Origin: an uncultured Hyphomicrobiales bacterium
GTDB taxonomy: Bacteria; Pseudomonadota; Alphaproteobacteria; Rhizobiales; Aestuariivirgaceae
NCBI GenBank assembly: GCA_903951595.1
Contig: CAJBCQ010000213.1
Span: 1-32,533, forward strand
DNA length: 32,533 nt
Reading direction: 5' to 3'
Shown: in pieces, positions 6,675-14,349 of the stretch
Numbering within the stretch: the first letter of the stretch is position 1
Layout: each line of letters starts with the position of its first letter
The notes under the pieces: generated by a model
What the model was told of the DNA's origin: nothing
The model's database searches: none
Seen by the model: only the letters and a program-made list of their open reading frames with translations
Translations under genes and position numbers: made by a program

Positions 6675-9578
6675 TTAGATCAACTGGAAATCAGCCTCGG
6701 TGAGCGGGGCTCCGGCGAGGCCTGTGAGGGTGATGGAGGTGTTGGCGTCAATCTGAAATTTCAGATTCAAACCCGATGTTTTGAAGGCCAAAACCATGTC
6801 CGCGAGGTCTTTTACGCCGTCTTTGTTGAAATCCCGCAACAGAGATTCGGACAGGTGGATGCGGTCTGAACCCTGTGCAAAATCTGTGATCACATCGCGG
6901 CCAAAGCCCCGCGTGAACACAAAAACGTCATCTCCAGCACCACCCGTCAATGTATCGGCACCGCCGCCGCCCCTGATGGTGTCGTTGCCGGCTCCACCAA
7001 ACAGCCGGTTAGCACCGGAATTTCCGACCAAATCATCATTATGGGCTGAGCCGATGAGATTCTCGAAGTTTCGGAAGCTGTCCCCCTCGGCATCACCACC
7101 GAAAGCGGTGCGGGCGTTGAGGTCGATGGTAACCGCTGAACTTGACCCAGCGTAAGAAAGCGTATCGGTGCCTTTGCCGCCATCCAGCCTGTCGGCACCC
7201 GCGCCACCTTCGATGACGTTGTTGCGGTAATTACCCGTGATGACATTGGCAAGTTCATTGCCGGTGCCATTGATGTGGCCCCTGCCCGTCAGCACCAGAT
7301 TATCCACCTCAGCCGACAGGGTGAAACTGGCGGAAGCGCGCACGAGGTCGGTGCCTTCGCCAGCCAATTCGGTGATGGTATCAGCGGCGTTGTCCACGAC
7401 ATAGGTATCATCACCCTTGCCGCCGATCAGGATATCGGCCCCAGCCAAGCCGTCGAGATAGTTATTCTGGTCATTGCCCGTGATTTGGTTAGCCGCCGCA
7501 TTGCCGATGCCATTGCGAGCTGTGCCGGACAGGGTGAGGTTTTCAAAATTGGCCCCGAGGGTCCAGTTGATATAGGTGATGACCGTATCGGTGCCTTCGC
7601 TTGCGTTCTCGAAAACCCGGTCCTTGGTGTTGTTCACATAGAAAATGTCGTCTCCACCGCCGCCGCGCATGATGTCGGCACCGGACCCGCCATCCAAAAT
7701 GTCATTGCCTTGCGCGCCTGTGAGCGTGTCGTTACCGCCGAAGCCGAAGAATTCACTTCCCGTGGCCGCCGCCGTCATGTTGTCGATATAGCGGGTGCCG
7801 TGGACGATCTGGATATTCGAAAGCGTATCCGTGCCGCCAAGGCCATCGCGGGCGGTTCCCAAGGCGAGATTGACGGTGACGCCCGTCAAGCCAGCTTTGC
7901 CATTGCCCCATTTGGCATTGTTGAGCAGGCCTTGGCCGAAATCATAATCAAATTCATAAGTGACAATATTGCGGCCACCGCCACCATTGATGATGTCATT
8001 GCCAGCAAACCCAGCGAAGATTTCATCGGCGGCACCACCGGTCAAGCTGTCGGCAAGGCCGGTGGCGTAGATTGCATCGATGCCCAATACCGTGTCGATG
8101 GTGCCAAAGCTATCTGTGACCGTACCTTCGGCCAAATCAGCGATGATGCCGAGTGTGCCGCCACGGCCTCGCTCCAAATCATAGCGCAAGCGGTCCAACC
8201 CCGCGCTGCCGGTAATCGCATCATTGCCGCGCATGCCTGCGGCTTGAAACCAGATGCCTTCGCCAAGATTGGCGGTTTTGATGGTATCGGCCTGATTGGT
8301 GCCGGTGATGGCTTCAATTTCGGCCACATAATCGGTTTCGCCATGCGAATCCGTGATGGTGATATAGCCGTCTATATCTGCTGCTTTGGTGAAATCAGCA
8401 TGGATTCCCTGAACTGCCGGATCATCAAGCTGGTCTGCGGCTTCTTGGGCATAATCGAGCCAGTCTTGCCCCGTTCCGCCCACGATTTCATCACTTCCAG
8501 CACCACCCACCAAGCGATCCGAGCCGTTGCCACCGATCAGAATATCATTGTCTTCGCCGCCAGAAAGAAAATCATCCCCGGCGCCACCATCCAGCCGATC
8601 ATCACCGCCACGGCCAGAGAAGATATTGTTTTCTCCACCGCCCCACATTTTGTCACGGAAGCCTGTGCCTTCAATGCCTTCGATTTTTGTGACGTAATCT
8701 ATGTGGTTGAATGTGTCTTTGATGGTGCCGGCCGCCATGCCGCCGTTGGCTCTGTCGGTAGCGAGATTGGCGATGACGCCAAAATAGGTGTCATTCTGTC
8801 GCAAATCCTCACGCAGATCGGCATCTAAGGCAAATTCGTCAAGCTGATATTGCACAATGTCGATGCCATTGCCGCCGATCAGCCTGTCATATCCGGCAAG
8901 CCCCATGAGATAGCGTGTTTCACCGCCTGCAACGGAGTTGGAAATGAGCGTGTCATTGAGAAATGTGCCGCGCACCTCCTCAATGTCGATGAGCCTATCG
9001 GTGCCTCCGGTTCCATCCTTGAGCGTGAGCTTGCCTTTCGAGAGGGACATGGTGATGCCGACGGTGCCTTGGCTGTAATCGGCGATGTCGTGATCATTCG
9101 CGTCATTGTTCGCTGCGGTGCCGTCTAGCGTGTCGTGGCCGCGTCCGCCGTAGAAACTATCCTCGCCTGCGCCACCGCGCAGCGTGTCATTGCCTGCAAG
9201 GCCATAAAGCTTGTCATTAGCGGCTGTGCCCGTGATGTCATCGGCACCTGCCAGCAGGATCGACAAGGGGTCGGCGCTTTGCAGCATTTCGTTGAATTTG
9301 GCAGCGGTGAGCGACAGGCCGGTTACTGTGATGACCTGAGTGGCGGGTGTGCCTTGGAAAAGCTTAAGCCCGGTGATGGTGCCGCCTGTGATGCCCGTTC
9401 CGCTGAAGGCGAGGCTTCTGCCGGAAATCTCCCAGAAATCATTCGGGTTCGCGTCATTGGCAAAGCGCAGCAGTTTACCGGATTGGATCGGGGTAAGATT
9501 GGAATAGTCGCTCCAATCAATTGAGCTGAAGTGAAAGCCCTCACCAAGAACTGGCGAGCGAAGTATGACATTCGGCAT
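6675..9578 (-). CDS. Large RTX calcium-binding protein, probably type I secreted
   Basis: The 967-residue acidic protein is built mostly of glycine/aspartate nonapeptides of the GGxGxDxLx type, for example GNDTLRGGAGEDSFYGGRG and GGDDRLDGGAGDDFLSGG. These bind calcium and fold into beta-rolls after secretion. It has no N-terminal signal peptide, and the C-terminus (FTRGFGRDVITDFAQGSDRI, ending ADFQLI) resembles the uncleaved signal of type I secreted proteins. Residues 1-110 are not repeat-like and I do not recognise them; no protease, lipase or epimerase domain is visible. The ATG at 9578 has GGGGAA six bases upstream; a GTG at 9596 is less likely. No type I exporter genes are in the window. 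It lies, in the same direction, between fabG and acpP, an unusual place. Function is unknown: surface layer, adhesin or matrix protein are possible. Confidence 0.88.
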   Translation of the reverse strand: MPNVILRSPVLGEGFHFSSIDWSDYSNLTPIQSGKLLRFANDANPNDFWEISGRSLAFSGTGITGGTITGLKLFQGTPATQVITVTGLSLTAAKFNEMLQSADPLSILLAGADDITGTAANDKLYGLAGNDTLRGGAGEDSFYGGRGHDTLDGTAANNDANDHDIADYSQGTVGITMSLSKGKLTLKDGTGGTDRLIDIEEVRGTFLNDTLISNSVAGGETRYLMGLAGYDRLIGGNGIDIVQYQLDEFALDADLREDLRQNDTYFGVIANLATDRANGGMAAGTIKDTFNHIDYVTKIEGIEGTGFRDKMWGGGENNIFSGRGGDDRLDGGAGDDFLSGGEDNDILIGGNGSDRLVGGAGSDEIVGGTGQDWLDYAQEAADQLDDPAVQGIHADFTKAADIDGYITITDSHGETDYVAEIEAITGTNQADTIKTANLGEGIWFQAAGMRGNDAITGSAGLDRLRYDLERGRGGTLGIIADLAEGTVTDSFGTIDTVLGIDAIYATGLADSLTGGAADEIFAGFAGNDIINGGGGRNIVTYEFDYDFGQGLLNNAKWGNGKAGLTGVTVNLALGTARDGLGGTDTLSNIQIVHGTRYIDNMTAAATGSEFFGFGGNDTLTGAQGNDILDGGSGADIMRGGGGDDIFYVNNTKDRVFENASEGTDTVITYINWTLGANFENLTLSGTARNGIGNAAANQITGNDQNNYLDGLAGADILIGGKGDDTYVVDNAADTITELAGEGTDLVRASASFTLSAEVDNLVLTGRGHINGTGNELANVITGNYRNNVIEGGAGADRLDGGKGTDTLSYAGSSSAVTIDLNARTAFGGDAEGDSFRNFENLIGSAHNDDLVGNSGANRLFGGAGNDTIRGGGGADTLTGGAGDDVFVFTRGFGRDVITDFAQGSDRIHLSESLLRDFNKDGVKDLADMVLAFKTSGLNLKFQIDANTSITLTGLAGAPLTEADFQLI
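7170..7652. repeat. Tandem 80-residue repeat within the RTX gene
   Basis: Two consecutive units of 240 bases (80 codons), starting on the minus strand at 7652 and 7412, encode similar segments. The first begins DDIFYVNNTKDRVFENASEG and the second DDTYVVDNAADTITELAGEG. Each continues through NLTLSG/NLVLTG and a GNxxANxITGN motif to a GGKG end. The repeat is clear in protein and divergent in DNA, so it is an old duplication. Confidence 0.75.
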
Positions 9579-9628
9579 GAAAAGTTCCCCGGTCACAGCA
9601 AGAAGCGCGACCGGGTTATAGGGTTGGA

Positions 9629-9657
9629 AAGTTACCTAGCTATTTTAGCAGATGCAA
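9629..9657 (-). promoter_or_regulatory. Candidate promoter of the RTX gene
   Basis: In the 118 bases between fabG and the RTX start, on the minus strand, TTGCAT (9657-9652) and TAACTT (9634-9629) are spaced by 17 bases. A TATAAC lies further down at 9620-9615 without a matching -35. The match is weak, but an own promoter would fit an accessory gene placed in a housekeeping cluster. Confidence 0.28.
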
Positions 9658-9696
9658 TTTGATGCATTGAGGTTACGAAGTTGCTTCGCAATTCGC

Positions 9697-10434
9697 TCAA
9701 ATCATCGCCATGCCGCCGTTCACATGCAGGGTCTGGCCCGTCACATAAGCGGCTTCGGTGCTGGCGAGGTAAAGCACGGCGGCGGCAATATCTTCCGGGG
9801 TGCCGAGTTTTCCTGCCGGAACGGAAGCGAGAATGGCTTCCTTTTGCTTTTCGTTCAGCTCATCCGTCATCGGGGTTTCAATGAAGCCGGGGGCGACGCA
9901 GTTGACGGTGATGCCACGGCTGGCGACTTCCTTGGCGAGCGCCTTGGACATGCCGATCATGCCGGCCTTGGAGGCGGCATAATTGGCCTGGCCCGCATTG
10001 CCGGTGACACCGACCACGCTGGTGATGCCGATGATGCGGCCCGAACGGCGCTTCATCATGCCTTTAATGGCGGCGCGGGATAGGCGGAAGCTGGCGGTGA
10101 GGTTTACGTCGATAACCGATGCCCAATCTTCATCTTTCATACGCATGGCAAGCCCATCGCGCGTGATGCCAGCATTGTTCACCAGAATATCGAGCGAGCC
10201 CATGGCGGCTTCGGCGGCGGGCACCAGCTTTTCAACATCTTCCGGGTTCGACAGATTACACGCAATCACATGGGCGCGGCTGCCCAATTCAGCGGCGAGA
10301 CTTTCCAAAAGTGCCGCGCGCGTGCCCGACAGGGCAACGGTGGCACCGCTTGCATGCAGCACACGCGCGATGGATGCCCCGAGGCCGCCGGTGGCACCCG
10401 TTACAAGAGCTGTCTTGCCAGTCAAATCAAACAT
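9697..10434 (-). CDS. fabG: 3-oxoacyl-ACP reductase
   Basis: FabG reduces 3-oxoacyl-ACP to 3-hydroxyacyl-ACP with NADPH in the fatty-acid elongation cycle. The 245-residue short-chain dehydrogenase has the cofactor loop GATGGLG near its N-terminus, NNAGITRDGL in the middle and the catalytic serine in GITSVVG. The YAASK catalytic pair and the C-terminal VTGQTLHVNGGMAMI are typical of true FabG. I chose the ATG at 10434, which has GGAG eight bases upstream and gives the usual MFDLTGKTALVTG start. A reading frame open to 10518 would run into fabD and has no ribosome binding site. It lies 16 bases after fabD. Confidence 0.97.
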   Translation of the reverse strand: MFDLTGKTALVTGATGGLGASIARVLHASGATVALSGTRAALLESLAAELGSRAHVIACNLSNPEDVEKLVPAAEAAMGSLDILVNNAGITRDGLAMRMKDEDWASVIDVNLTASFRLSRAAIKGMMKRRSGRIIGITSVVGVTGNAGQANYAASKAGMIGMSKALAKEVASRGITVNCVAPGFIETPMTDELNEKQKEAILASVPAGKLGTPEDIAAAVLYLASTEAAYVTGQTLHVNGGMAMI

Positions 10435-10450
10435 GTGAAGTTCTCCAAAT

Positions 10451-11398
10451 TCAGATTTTGAGCTGCGGCAGGGCAGCGGTGATATCGTCGGGTGTGCCGA
10501 TGGAAATGCCTGTGGCACCTTCCACGTTGCGTTTCACAAGACCCGCCAAAACTTTGCCCGCTCCGATTTCTACAAACAGAGTGACACCGGATGCGGCCAT
10601 CGCGGCCATGCATTCGCGCCAGCGCACTGTGCCCGTGACCTGCGCCACGAGACTGGCGCGGATTTGGGCGGGATCGGTAAGCGGGCCGGCGGTAACATTG
10701 GCAATGAGCGGCACGGCGGGCGCGTGCATGGTGACTTGGGCCAAGGCTTCGGTCATGGCATCCGCCGCCGGTTTCATCAGGGCGCAATGGAAGGGGGCAC
10801 TTACCGGCAGCAGCACGGCGCGTTTGGCACCCTTGGCTTTTGCGATGTCGAGGGCGCGCTCCACCGCGGCTTTGTGGCCGGAAACAACCACCTGTCCGGG
10901 TGCGTTGTCATTGGCGGCTTCGCACACTTCGCCTTGGGCTGCTTCAGCGGCAACTTCGGCGGCCTGCTCGTAATCAAGCCCCAGCAAAGCCGCCATGGCA
11001 CCGGTGCCCACAGGGGTTGCCGCCTGCATGGCACGCCCGCGAATACGCAACAGGCGGGCGGTGTCCGCAATGCTGAAGGTGCCAGCCGCTGCGAGGGCAG
11101 AATATTCGCCCAGAGAGTGACCGGCCACGAATTTCGCATGGTTTTTCAATTGGATACCGTGTTCTTGCTGCAATACGCGCAAAACCGCCAAGCTCACGCT
11201 CATCAGCGCAGGTTGGGCGTTTTCGGTGAGCGTCAGATCGCTTTCTGGGCCTTCCCACATGAGGGTCGATAGCTTTTGGCCCAGCGCGTCATCCACCTCG
11301 GCAAATACCGCGCGCGCGGCTGGAAATGCTTCCGCCAAGGCTTTGCCCATGCCGACTTGCTGGCTTCCCTGACCCGGGAAAATGAATGCGATACCCAT
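10451..11398 (-). CDS. fabD: Malonyl-CoA:ACP transacylase
   Basis: FabD transfers malonyl groups from coenzyme A to acyl carrier protein, supplying two-carbon units to FabF. The 315-residue protein begins MGIAFIFPGQGSQQVGMGKA. It carries the nucleophile Ser95 in GHSLGEYSALAAAG and the catalytic His204 in APFHCALMKPAADAM. The ATG at 11398 is preceded by a G-rich ribosome binding site; an extension to 11428 is open but unlike the family. It is the first gene of the leftward fab cluster and is divergent from rpsF across 375 bases, so its promoter must lie there. Confidence 0.97.
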   Translation of the reverse strand: MGIAFIFPGQGSQQVGMGKALAEAFPAARAVFAEVDDALGQKLSTLMWEGPESDLTLTENAQPALMSVSLAVLRVLQQEHGIQLKNHAKFVAGHSLGEYSALAAAGTFSIADTARLLRIRGRAMQAATPVGTGAMAALLGLDYEQAAEVAAEAAQGEVCEAANDNAPGQVVVSGHKAAVERALDIAKAKGAKRAVLLPVSAPFHCALMKPAADAMTEALAQVTMHAPAVPLIANVTAGPLTDPAQIRASLVAQVTGTVRWRECMAAMAASGVTLFVEIGAGKVLAGLVKRNVEGATGISIGTPDDITAALPQLKI

Positions 11399-11554
11399 GG
11401 CGAGCCCCCCTTTTGTGGTGCCGCGCATCCATCACCGCACGCCCCGTGCTGTCAAGCCATTGCCGCAATGCTGATCTGGGACGATCTGGTGGGCAAATAA
11501 CCTTACCTTACGTCAATTTTGCCTAGATTCCGACACCATGCCCAGCCAAATGGC

Positions 11555-11583
11555 TTGCACAAGCAGCGTCATTTGGGCATAAG
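11555..11583 (+). promoter_or_regulatory. Candidate promoter of rpsF-rpsR
   Basis: TTGCAC (11555-11560) and CATAAG (11578-11583) are separated by 17 bases in the gap between divergent fabD and rpsF. The -10 keeps ATAA and the -35 keeps TTG of the sigma-70 consensus. It would give a leader of about 180 bases containing the competing stems at 11672-11723. I found no clear fabD promoter on the other strand, and there is no gene in 11399-11773. Confidence 0.35.
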
Positions 11584-11671
11584 GCGGCTCGTCAGCGGTC
11601 CTGGTCGGGGGCTGAACGGAAGGTCGTGCCGCAAGCATGGCAGGGGTTTGCCCCAGCTTCCCGTGTCCCCG

Positions 11672-11723
11672 CTCTTTCGAGGAACCGGACTTTCGAGCCT
11701 TTCACACGATGGGCTCGAAAGAG
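11672..11723 (+). promoter_or_regulatory. rpsF leader with two mutually exclusive stems
   Basis: CTCTTTCGAG (11672-11681) is a perfect complement of CTCGAAAGAG (11714-11723). CTTTCGAGCC (11690-11699) is a perfect complement of GGCTCGAAAG (11712-11721). Both 5' arms need the same 3' bases, so only one stem can form at a time. The second is a compact hairpin with a 12-base loop. A CCG stands between the two 5' arms. It ends about 50 bases before rpsF. Many bacteria control this operon by binding of the S6:S18 complex to a leader with a bulged CCG; whether this is that motif I cannot verify. Confidence 0.45.
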
Positions 11724-11773
11724 GCTCTGCGCCGGGATCGCCTGAGACGAAACACGTGAGAAAAGGCCGTAAC

Positions 11774-12280
11774 ATGCCGCTCTATGAGCATATTTTCATG
11801 GTGCGTCAGGATGCTTCCACCACGCAGGTTGAAGCCCTGACTGCCCAATTCAAGGCAATTATTGAGGAAGCTGGTGGCAAGGTCCACAAGACCGAAGCTT
11901 GGGGTGTGCGTTCGCTCACCTATCGCATCCGCAAGAACCGCAAGGCGCATTACACACTGATGAACATCGAATCCCTGCCCGCAGCAGTGGCTGAGATGGA
12001 ACGTCAGATGTCGATCAACGAAGATGTCATCCGCTTCATGACCGTGCGTGTGGAAGAGCATGAGGAAGGCCCCTCGGCCATCCTGCGCGCCTCCTCGCGT
12101 CGCGAACGTGATGATGACCGTGGCTTTGGCGGTGATCGCGGCTTTGGCGGCGACCGCGAGCGCGGTGGCTTCAAGGGCGGCGATCGTGACCGCGCCGGTG
12201 GCGGCGGTTTCCGTGGCGACCGTGACCGTTCTGAACGTTCCGGTGTGCGTGCGCGCGTAGATGAGGAGGCAGCATCATGA
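11774..12280 (+). CDS. rpsF: 30S ribosomal protein S6
   Basis: S6 binds S18 in the platform of the small ribosomal subunit. The 168-residue protein begins [15 protein letters not shown] and keeps the family core [20 protein letters not shown]. After about residue 110 it has a long low-complexity tail rich in Gly, Asp and Arg ([16 protein letters not shown] and similar). Tails of this kind occur in alphaproteobacterial S6 proteins, and they make it longer than the 135-residue E. coli protein. The ATG at 11774 fits the family; the frame is open further upstream (to 11519), but that part is unlike S6 and covers the leader stems. Its stop overlaps the start of rpsR by 4 bases, as expected for partners made in equal amounts. 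Confidence 0.96.
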   Translation: MPLYEHIFMVRQDASTTQVEALTAQFKAIIEEAGGKVHKTEAWGVRSLTYRIRKNRKAHYTLMNIESLPAAVAEMERQMSINEDVIRFMTVRVEEHEEGPSAILRASSRRERDDDRGFGGDRGFGGDRERGGFKGGDRDRAGGGGFRGDRDRSERSGVRARVDEEAAS

Positions 12281-12540
12281 GCATGACCCAGTCTTCTGGT
12301 TCTTCACAGGGCGGCGCGCGTCGTCCCTTCTTCCGCCGCCGCAAGAGCTGCCCGTTCACGGGTGAAGGCGCGCCGAAGATTGACTACAAGGACGTCAAGC
12401 TTCTCGCTCGCTTCATTTCCGAGCGTGGCAAGATTGTGCCCAGCCGCATCACGGCTGTTTCGGCCAAGAAGCAGCGTGAGCTGGCCCGCGCCATCAAGCG
12501 TTCGCGCTTCATGGGCCTTCTGCCCTACGTGATGGGCTAA
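12277..12540 (+). CDS. rpsR: 30S ribosomal protein S18
   Basis: S18 joins S6 on the 30S platform near the 3' end of 16S rRNA. The 87-residue basic protein contains the family segment [20 protein letters not shown] followed by [20 protein letters not shown] and ends [13 protein letters not shown]. The FRRRKSCPF stretch near the N-terminus carries a single cysteine. Its ATG overlaps the rpsF stop (ATGA). Confidence 0.97.
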   Translation: MSMTQSSGSSQGGARRPFFRRRKSCPFTGEGAPKIDYKDVKLLARFISERGKIVPSRITAVSAKKQRELARAIKRSRFMGLLPYVMG

Positions 12541-12556
12541 CACAACACCCTTCGGA

Positions 12557-12601
12557 GCGCCGGCTGCGATGCCGGCGCCCCGGTTGGGGCAATTTCGCCC
12601 C
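12557..12601 (+). terminator. Two tandem GC hairpins after rpsR, no T run
   Basis: GCGCCGGC (12557-12564) pairs perfectly with GCCGGCGC (12571-12578) around a 6-base loop. GGGGC (12586-12590) pairs with GCCCC (12597-12601). No T run follows either stem, so this is at best a weak terminator. Partial read-through into DUF2232-rplI or an RNA-processing site would fit the operon layout. Confidence 0.4.
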
Positions 12602-12617
12602 TAACCCATCAGACCAG

Positions 12618-13631
12618 ATGCGGGACAGCCAGAGAATGAATGCGAACCAGTTTCTCATAGCGTTTTTGGCCGGGTGCGCTTCGGCAGCGATGACGGCCAG
12701 TGTGGCCGCGTTTTCGGCTGTTGCAGTCGTGCTGTTCTATTTGGCCCCGCTTCCCCTGCTCATCATCGGCTTTGCCAATGGCGCGCTCAGTGCTGCCGTG
12801 GCGGGTGTGGCGGGCAGTCTTGTCATCGGCTTTGTCATGGGCCTGAAGCCCGGCCTGTTCTTCCTGTTCAGCACGGCCATCGCGCCTGTTGTCCTCAGCC
12901 ATTTCGCGCTGCTGCGGCGGCCGGCAACGCAAGGGCCGATTGCGGAAGGCGAAGTGCGCGCGCAAGGCCATGAATGGTATCCGGAGGGCCGCCTGCTGCT
13001 GTGGTGTGCGGGTCTTGCGGGCGTGCTTGTGGCGGCCAGCATTCTGGCGGCGGGACCGGATGCGGAAACCTTCCGCAATCTCATCCGCAGCACCGTCAAC
13101 ATCATGATGGAACCGCAGCTTCAAACGATGAGCGCACCAGAGCGCGAGCAGGCGGGCCAAGTTATTGATTTGATGGTCGTGGCCTTGCCGATGATCTCGG
13201 CTGCGCTCTGGCTTGTTACGCTTTACGTGAATATGCGGCTTGCCGGTGCCATCGCCACCGCCTCCGGCAAGGGTTTGCGCCCGTGGGCAGGCTTTGGCGA
13301 CATGCGGTTTCCGCGCATGGCTGGCATGGCGTTCGCTGCCACCACCGCCTTGGCGATGTTACCCGGTACTTTTGGCGTTTTAGCCAGCGTGTTTGCCGCC
13401 GCTTTCGGCACGGCCCTCACTTTGCTTGGGCTGTCGGTCATCCATGGGGTGATGGCCTCGCACAAGGCCAAGGCCGCCTTGTTGTTCGCCCTCTATTTCG
13501 CCCTTTCCGTTTTGAACTGGATCCTCGTCCTGCCGCTGGCCGCATTGGGGCTTGTGGACCTGTTCACTGACATCCGTGCCCGCAAGGGTGCGCAAGCTGC
13601 CAATTCCAACAATCCACCATCAAAGGAGTAA
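12618..13631 (+). CDS. DUF2232 multi-pass membrane protein
   Basis: This 337-residue protein is strongly hydrophobic, with roughly eight predicted membrane helices: a cluster in the first 100 residues, one near 130, and more from about 190 to the end. Few charged residues lie between them. Position between rpsR and rplI is typical for the DUF2232 (YybS-like) family in alphaproteobacteria; no biochemical role is established that I know of. The frame opens with ATG at 12618 and again at 12636; neither has a strong ribosome binding site, so the start is uncertain by six codons. It ends 6 bases before rplI, whose ribosome binding site overlaps its stop, and is presumably co-transcribed. Confidence 0.82.
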   Translation: MRDSQRMNANQFLIAFLAGCASAAMTASVAAFSAVAVVLFYLAPLPLLIIGFANGALSAAVAGVAGSLVIGFVMGLKPGLFFLFSTAIAPVVLSHFALLRRPATQGPIAEGEVRAQGHEWYPEGRLLLWCAGLAGVLVAASILAAGPDAETFRNLIRSTVNIMMEPQLQTMSAPEREQAGQVIDLMVVALPMISAALWLVTLYVNMRLAGAIATASGKGLRPWAGFGDMRFPRMAGMAFAATTALAMLPGTFGVLASVFAAAFGTALTLLGLSVIHGVMASHKAKAALLFALYFALSVLNWILVLPLAALGLVDLFTDIRARKGAQAANSNNPPSKE

Positions 13632-13637
13632 AACCAA

Positions 13638-14219
13638 ATGGACGTTATCCTTCTTCAGCGCGTTGAAAAGCTTGGGGCCATGGGCCAGGTCGTCAAGGTA
13701 AAGGACGGCTATGCCCGCAATTATCTCTTGCCGCTCGGCAAGGCCCTGCGCGCCACCGCTGCCAACCGCGCCAAATATGAAGCCGACCGCGTTGTGCTGG
13801 AAGCCAAGAACGCCGAACGCCGCACGGGGGCGGCTGGTGAAGCCCAGAAGCTCGATGGCAAGAACTTCACCGTTATCCGCCAGGCTGGCGAAACCGGCCA
13901 GCTTTACGGCTCGGTTTCCCCGCGTGACATTGCTGAAGCGGTGTCCAGCTCTGGCGTTGAAGTTTCGCGCACGCATGTAATGCTCGACACGCCCATCAAG
14001 GCCGTGGGCCTGCATCAGGTGCGTATTGCGCTGCATCCGGAAGTCATCACCAATGTCACCATCAACGTGGCACGTTCGAATGATGAAGCCGAAGCGCAGC
14101 TTCGCGGCGAAAAGCTGGGCGGCAATCAGGATGATCGCGAAGAAGCCCGCGCGGCTGCGGCGGCCCTGTTCGAAGACGAAGAACTGGCCGAAGATGCCGC
14201 TGGCGGCAACGACGCCTGA
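13638..14219 (+). CDS. rplI: 50S ribosomal protein L9
   Basis: L9 binds 23S rRNA at the base of the L1 stalk and affects reading-frame maintenance. The N-terminal domain [20 protein letters not shown] with [17 protein letters not shown] is the family signature. A long connecting helix and the C-terminal rRNA-binding domain follow. At 193 residues it exceeds the roughly 150 of E. coli, owing to an acidic/alanine-rich extension ([20 protein letters not shown]) that is common in alphaproteobacteria. AAAGGAG precedes the ATG. A strong terminator follows the gene. Confidence 0.96.
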   Translation: MDVILLQRVEKLGAMGQVVKVKDGYARNYLLPLGKALRATAANRAKYEADRVVLEAKNAERRTGAAGEAQKLDGKNFTVIRQAGETGQLYGSVSPRDIAEAVSSSGVEVSRTHVMLDTPIKAVGLHQVRIALHPEVITNVTINVARSNDEAEAQLRGEKLGGNQDDREEARAAAAALFEDEELAEDAAGGNDA

Positions 14220-14241
14220 TCTTAGGCCCAAGCGCGTTTCC

Positions 14242-14275
14242 AAGGGGCTCCGGCACATCGCCGGGGCCCTTTTTT
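14242..14275 (+). terminator. Rho-independent terminator after rplI
   Basis: GGGCTCCGGC (14245-14254) pairs with GCCGGGGCCC (14260-14269) around the loop ACATC, with one G-T pair in ten, followed at once by six T residues (14270-14275). AAG upstream can extend the stem against the T run. This closes the rpsF-rpsR-DUF2232-rplI unit and is the clearest terminator in the window. Confidence 0.9.
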
Positions 14276-14349
14276 CTAGGTTATTGCCAGCCGTTGATCC
14301 GCATGATTGACTGTTCCTATTGCCGGGGGCTGCAAAGGTGCAAACCGGC

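Noticed and set aside
7275-8828. A 517-codon open frame on the plus strand inside the RTX region
   Set aside because: It is antisense to the RTX gene; the regular Gly/Asp codons of the repeats keep the opposite frame free of stops. The product is low in recognisable motifs and has no ribosome binding site of note.
7170-9240. Regular short repeats suggesting a CRISPR-like or satellite array
   Set aside because: The period is that of nonapeptide RTX repeats in an intact coding frame, with variable DNA sequence.
11519-11773. Upstream in-frame extension of rpsF
   Set aside because: The extra 85 residues are unlike S6 and the region carries the leader stems; the family start is at 11774.
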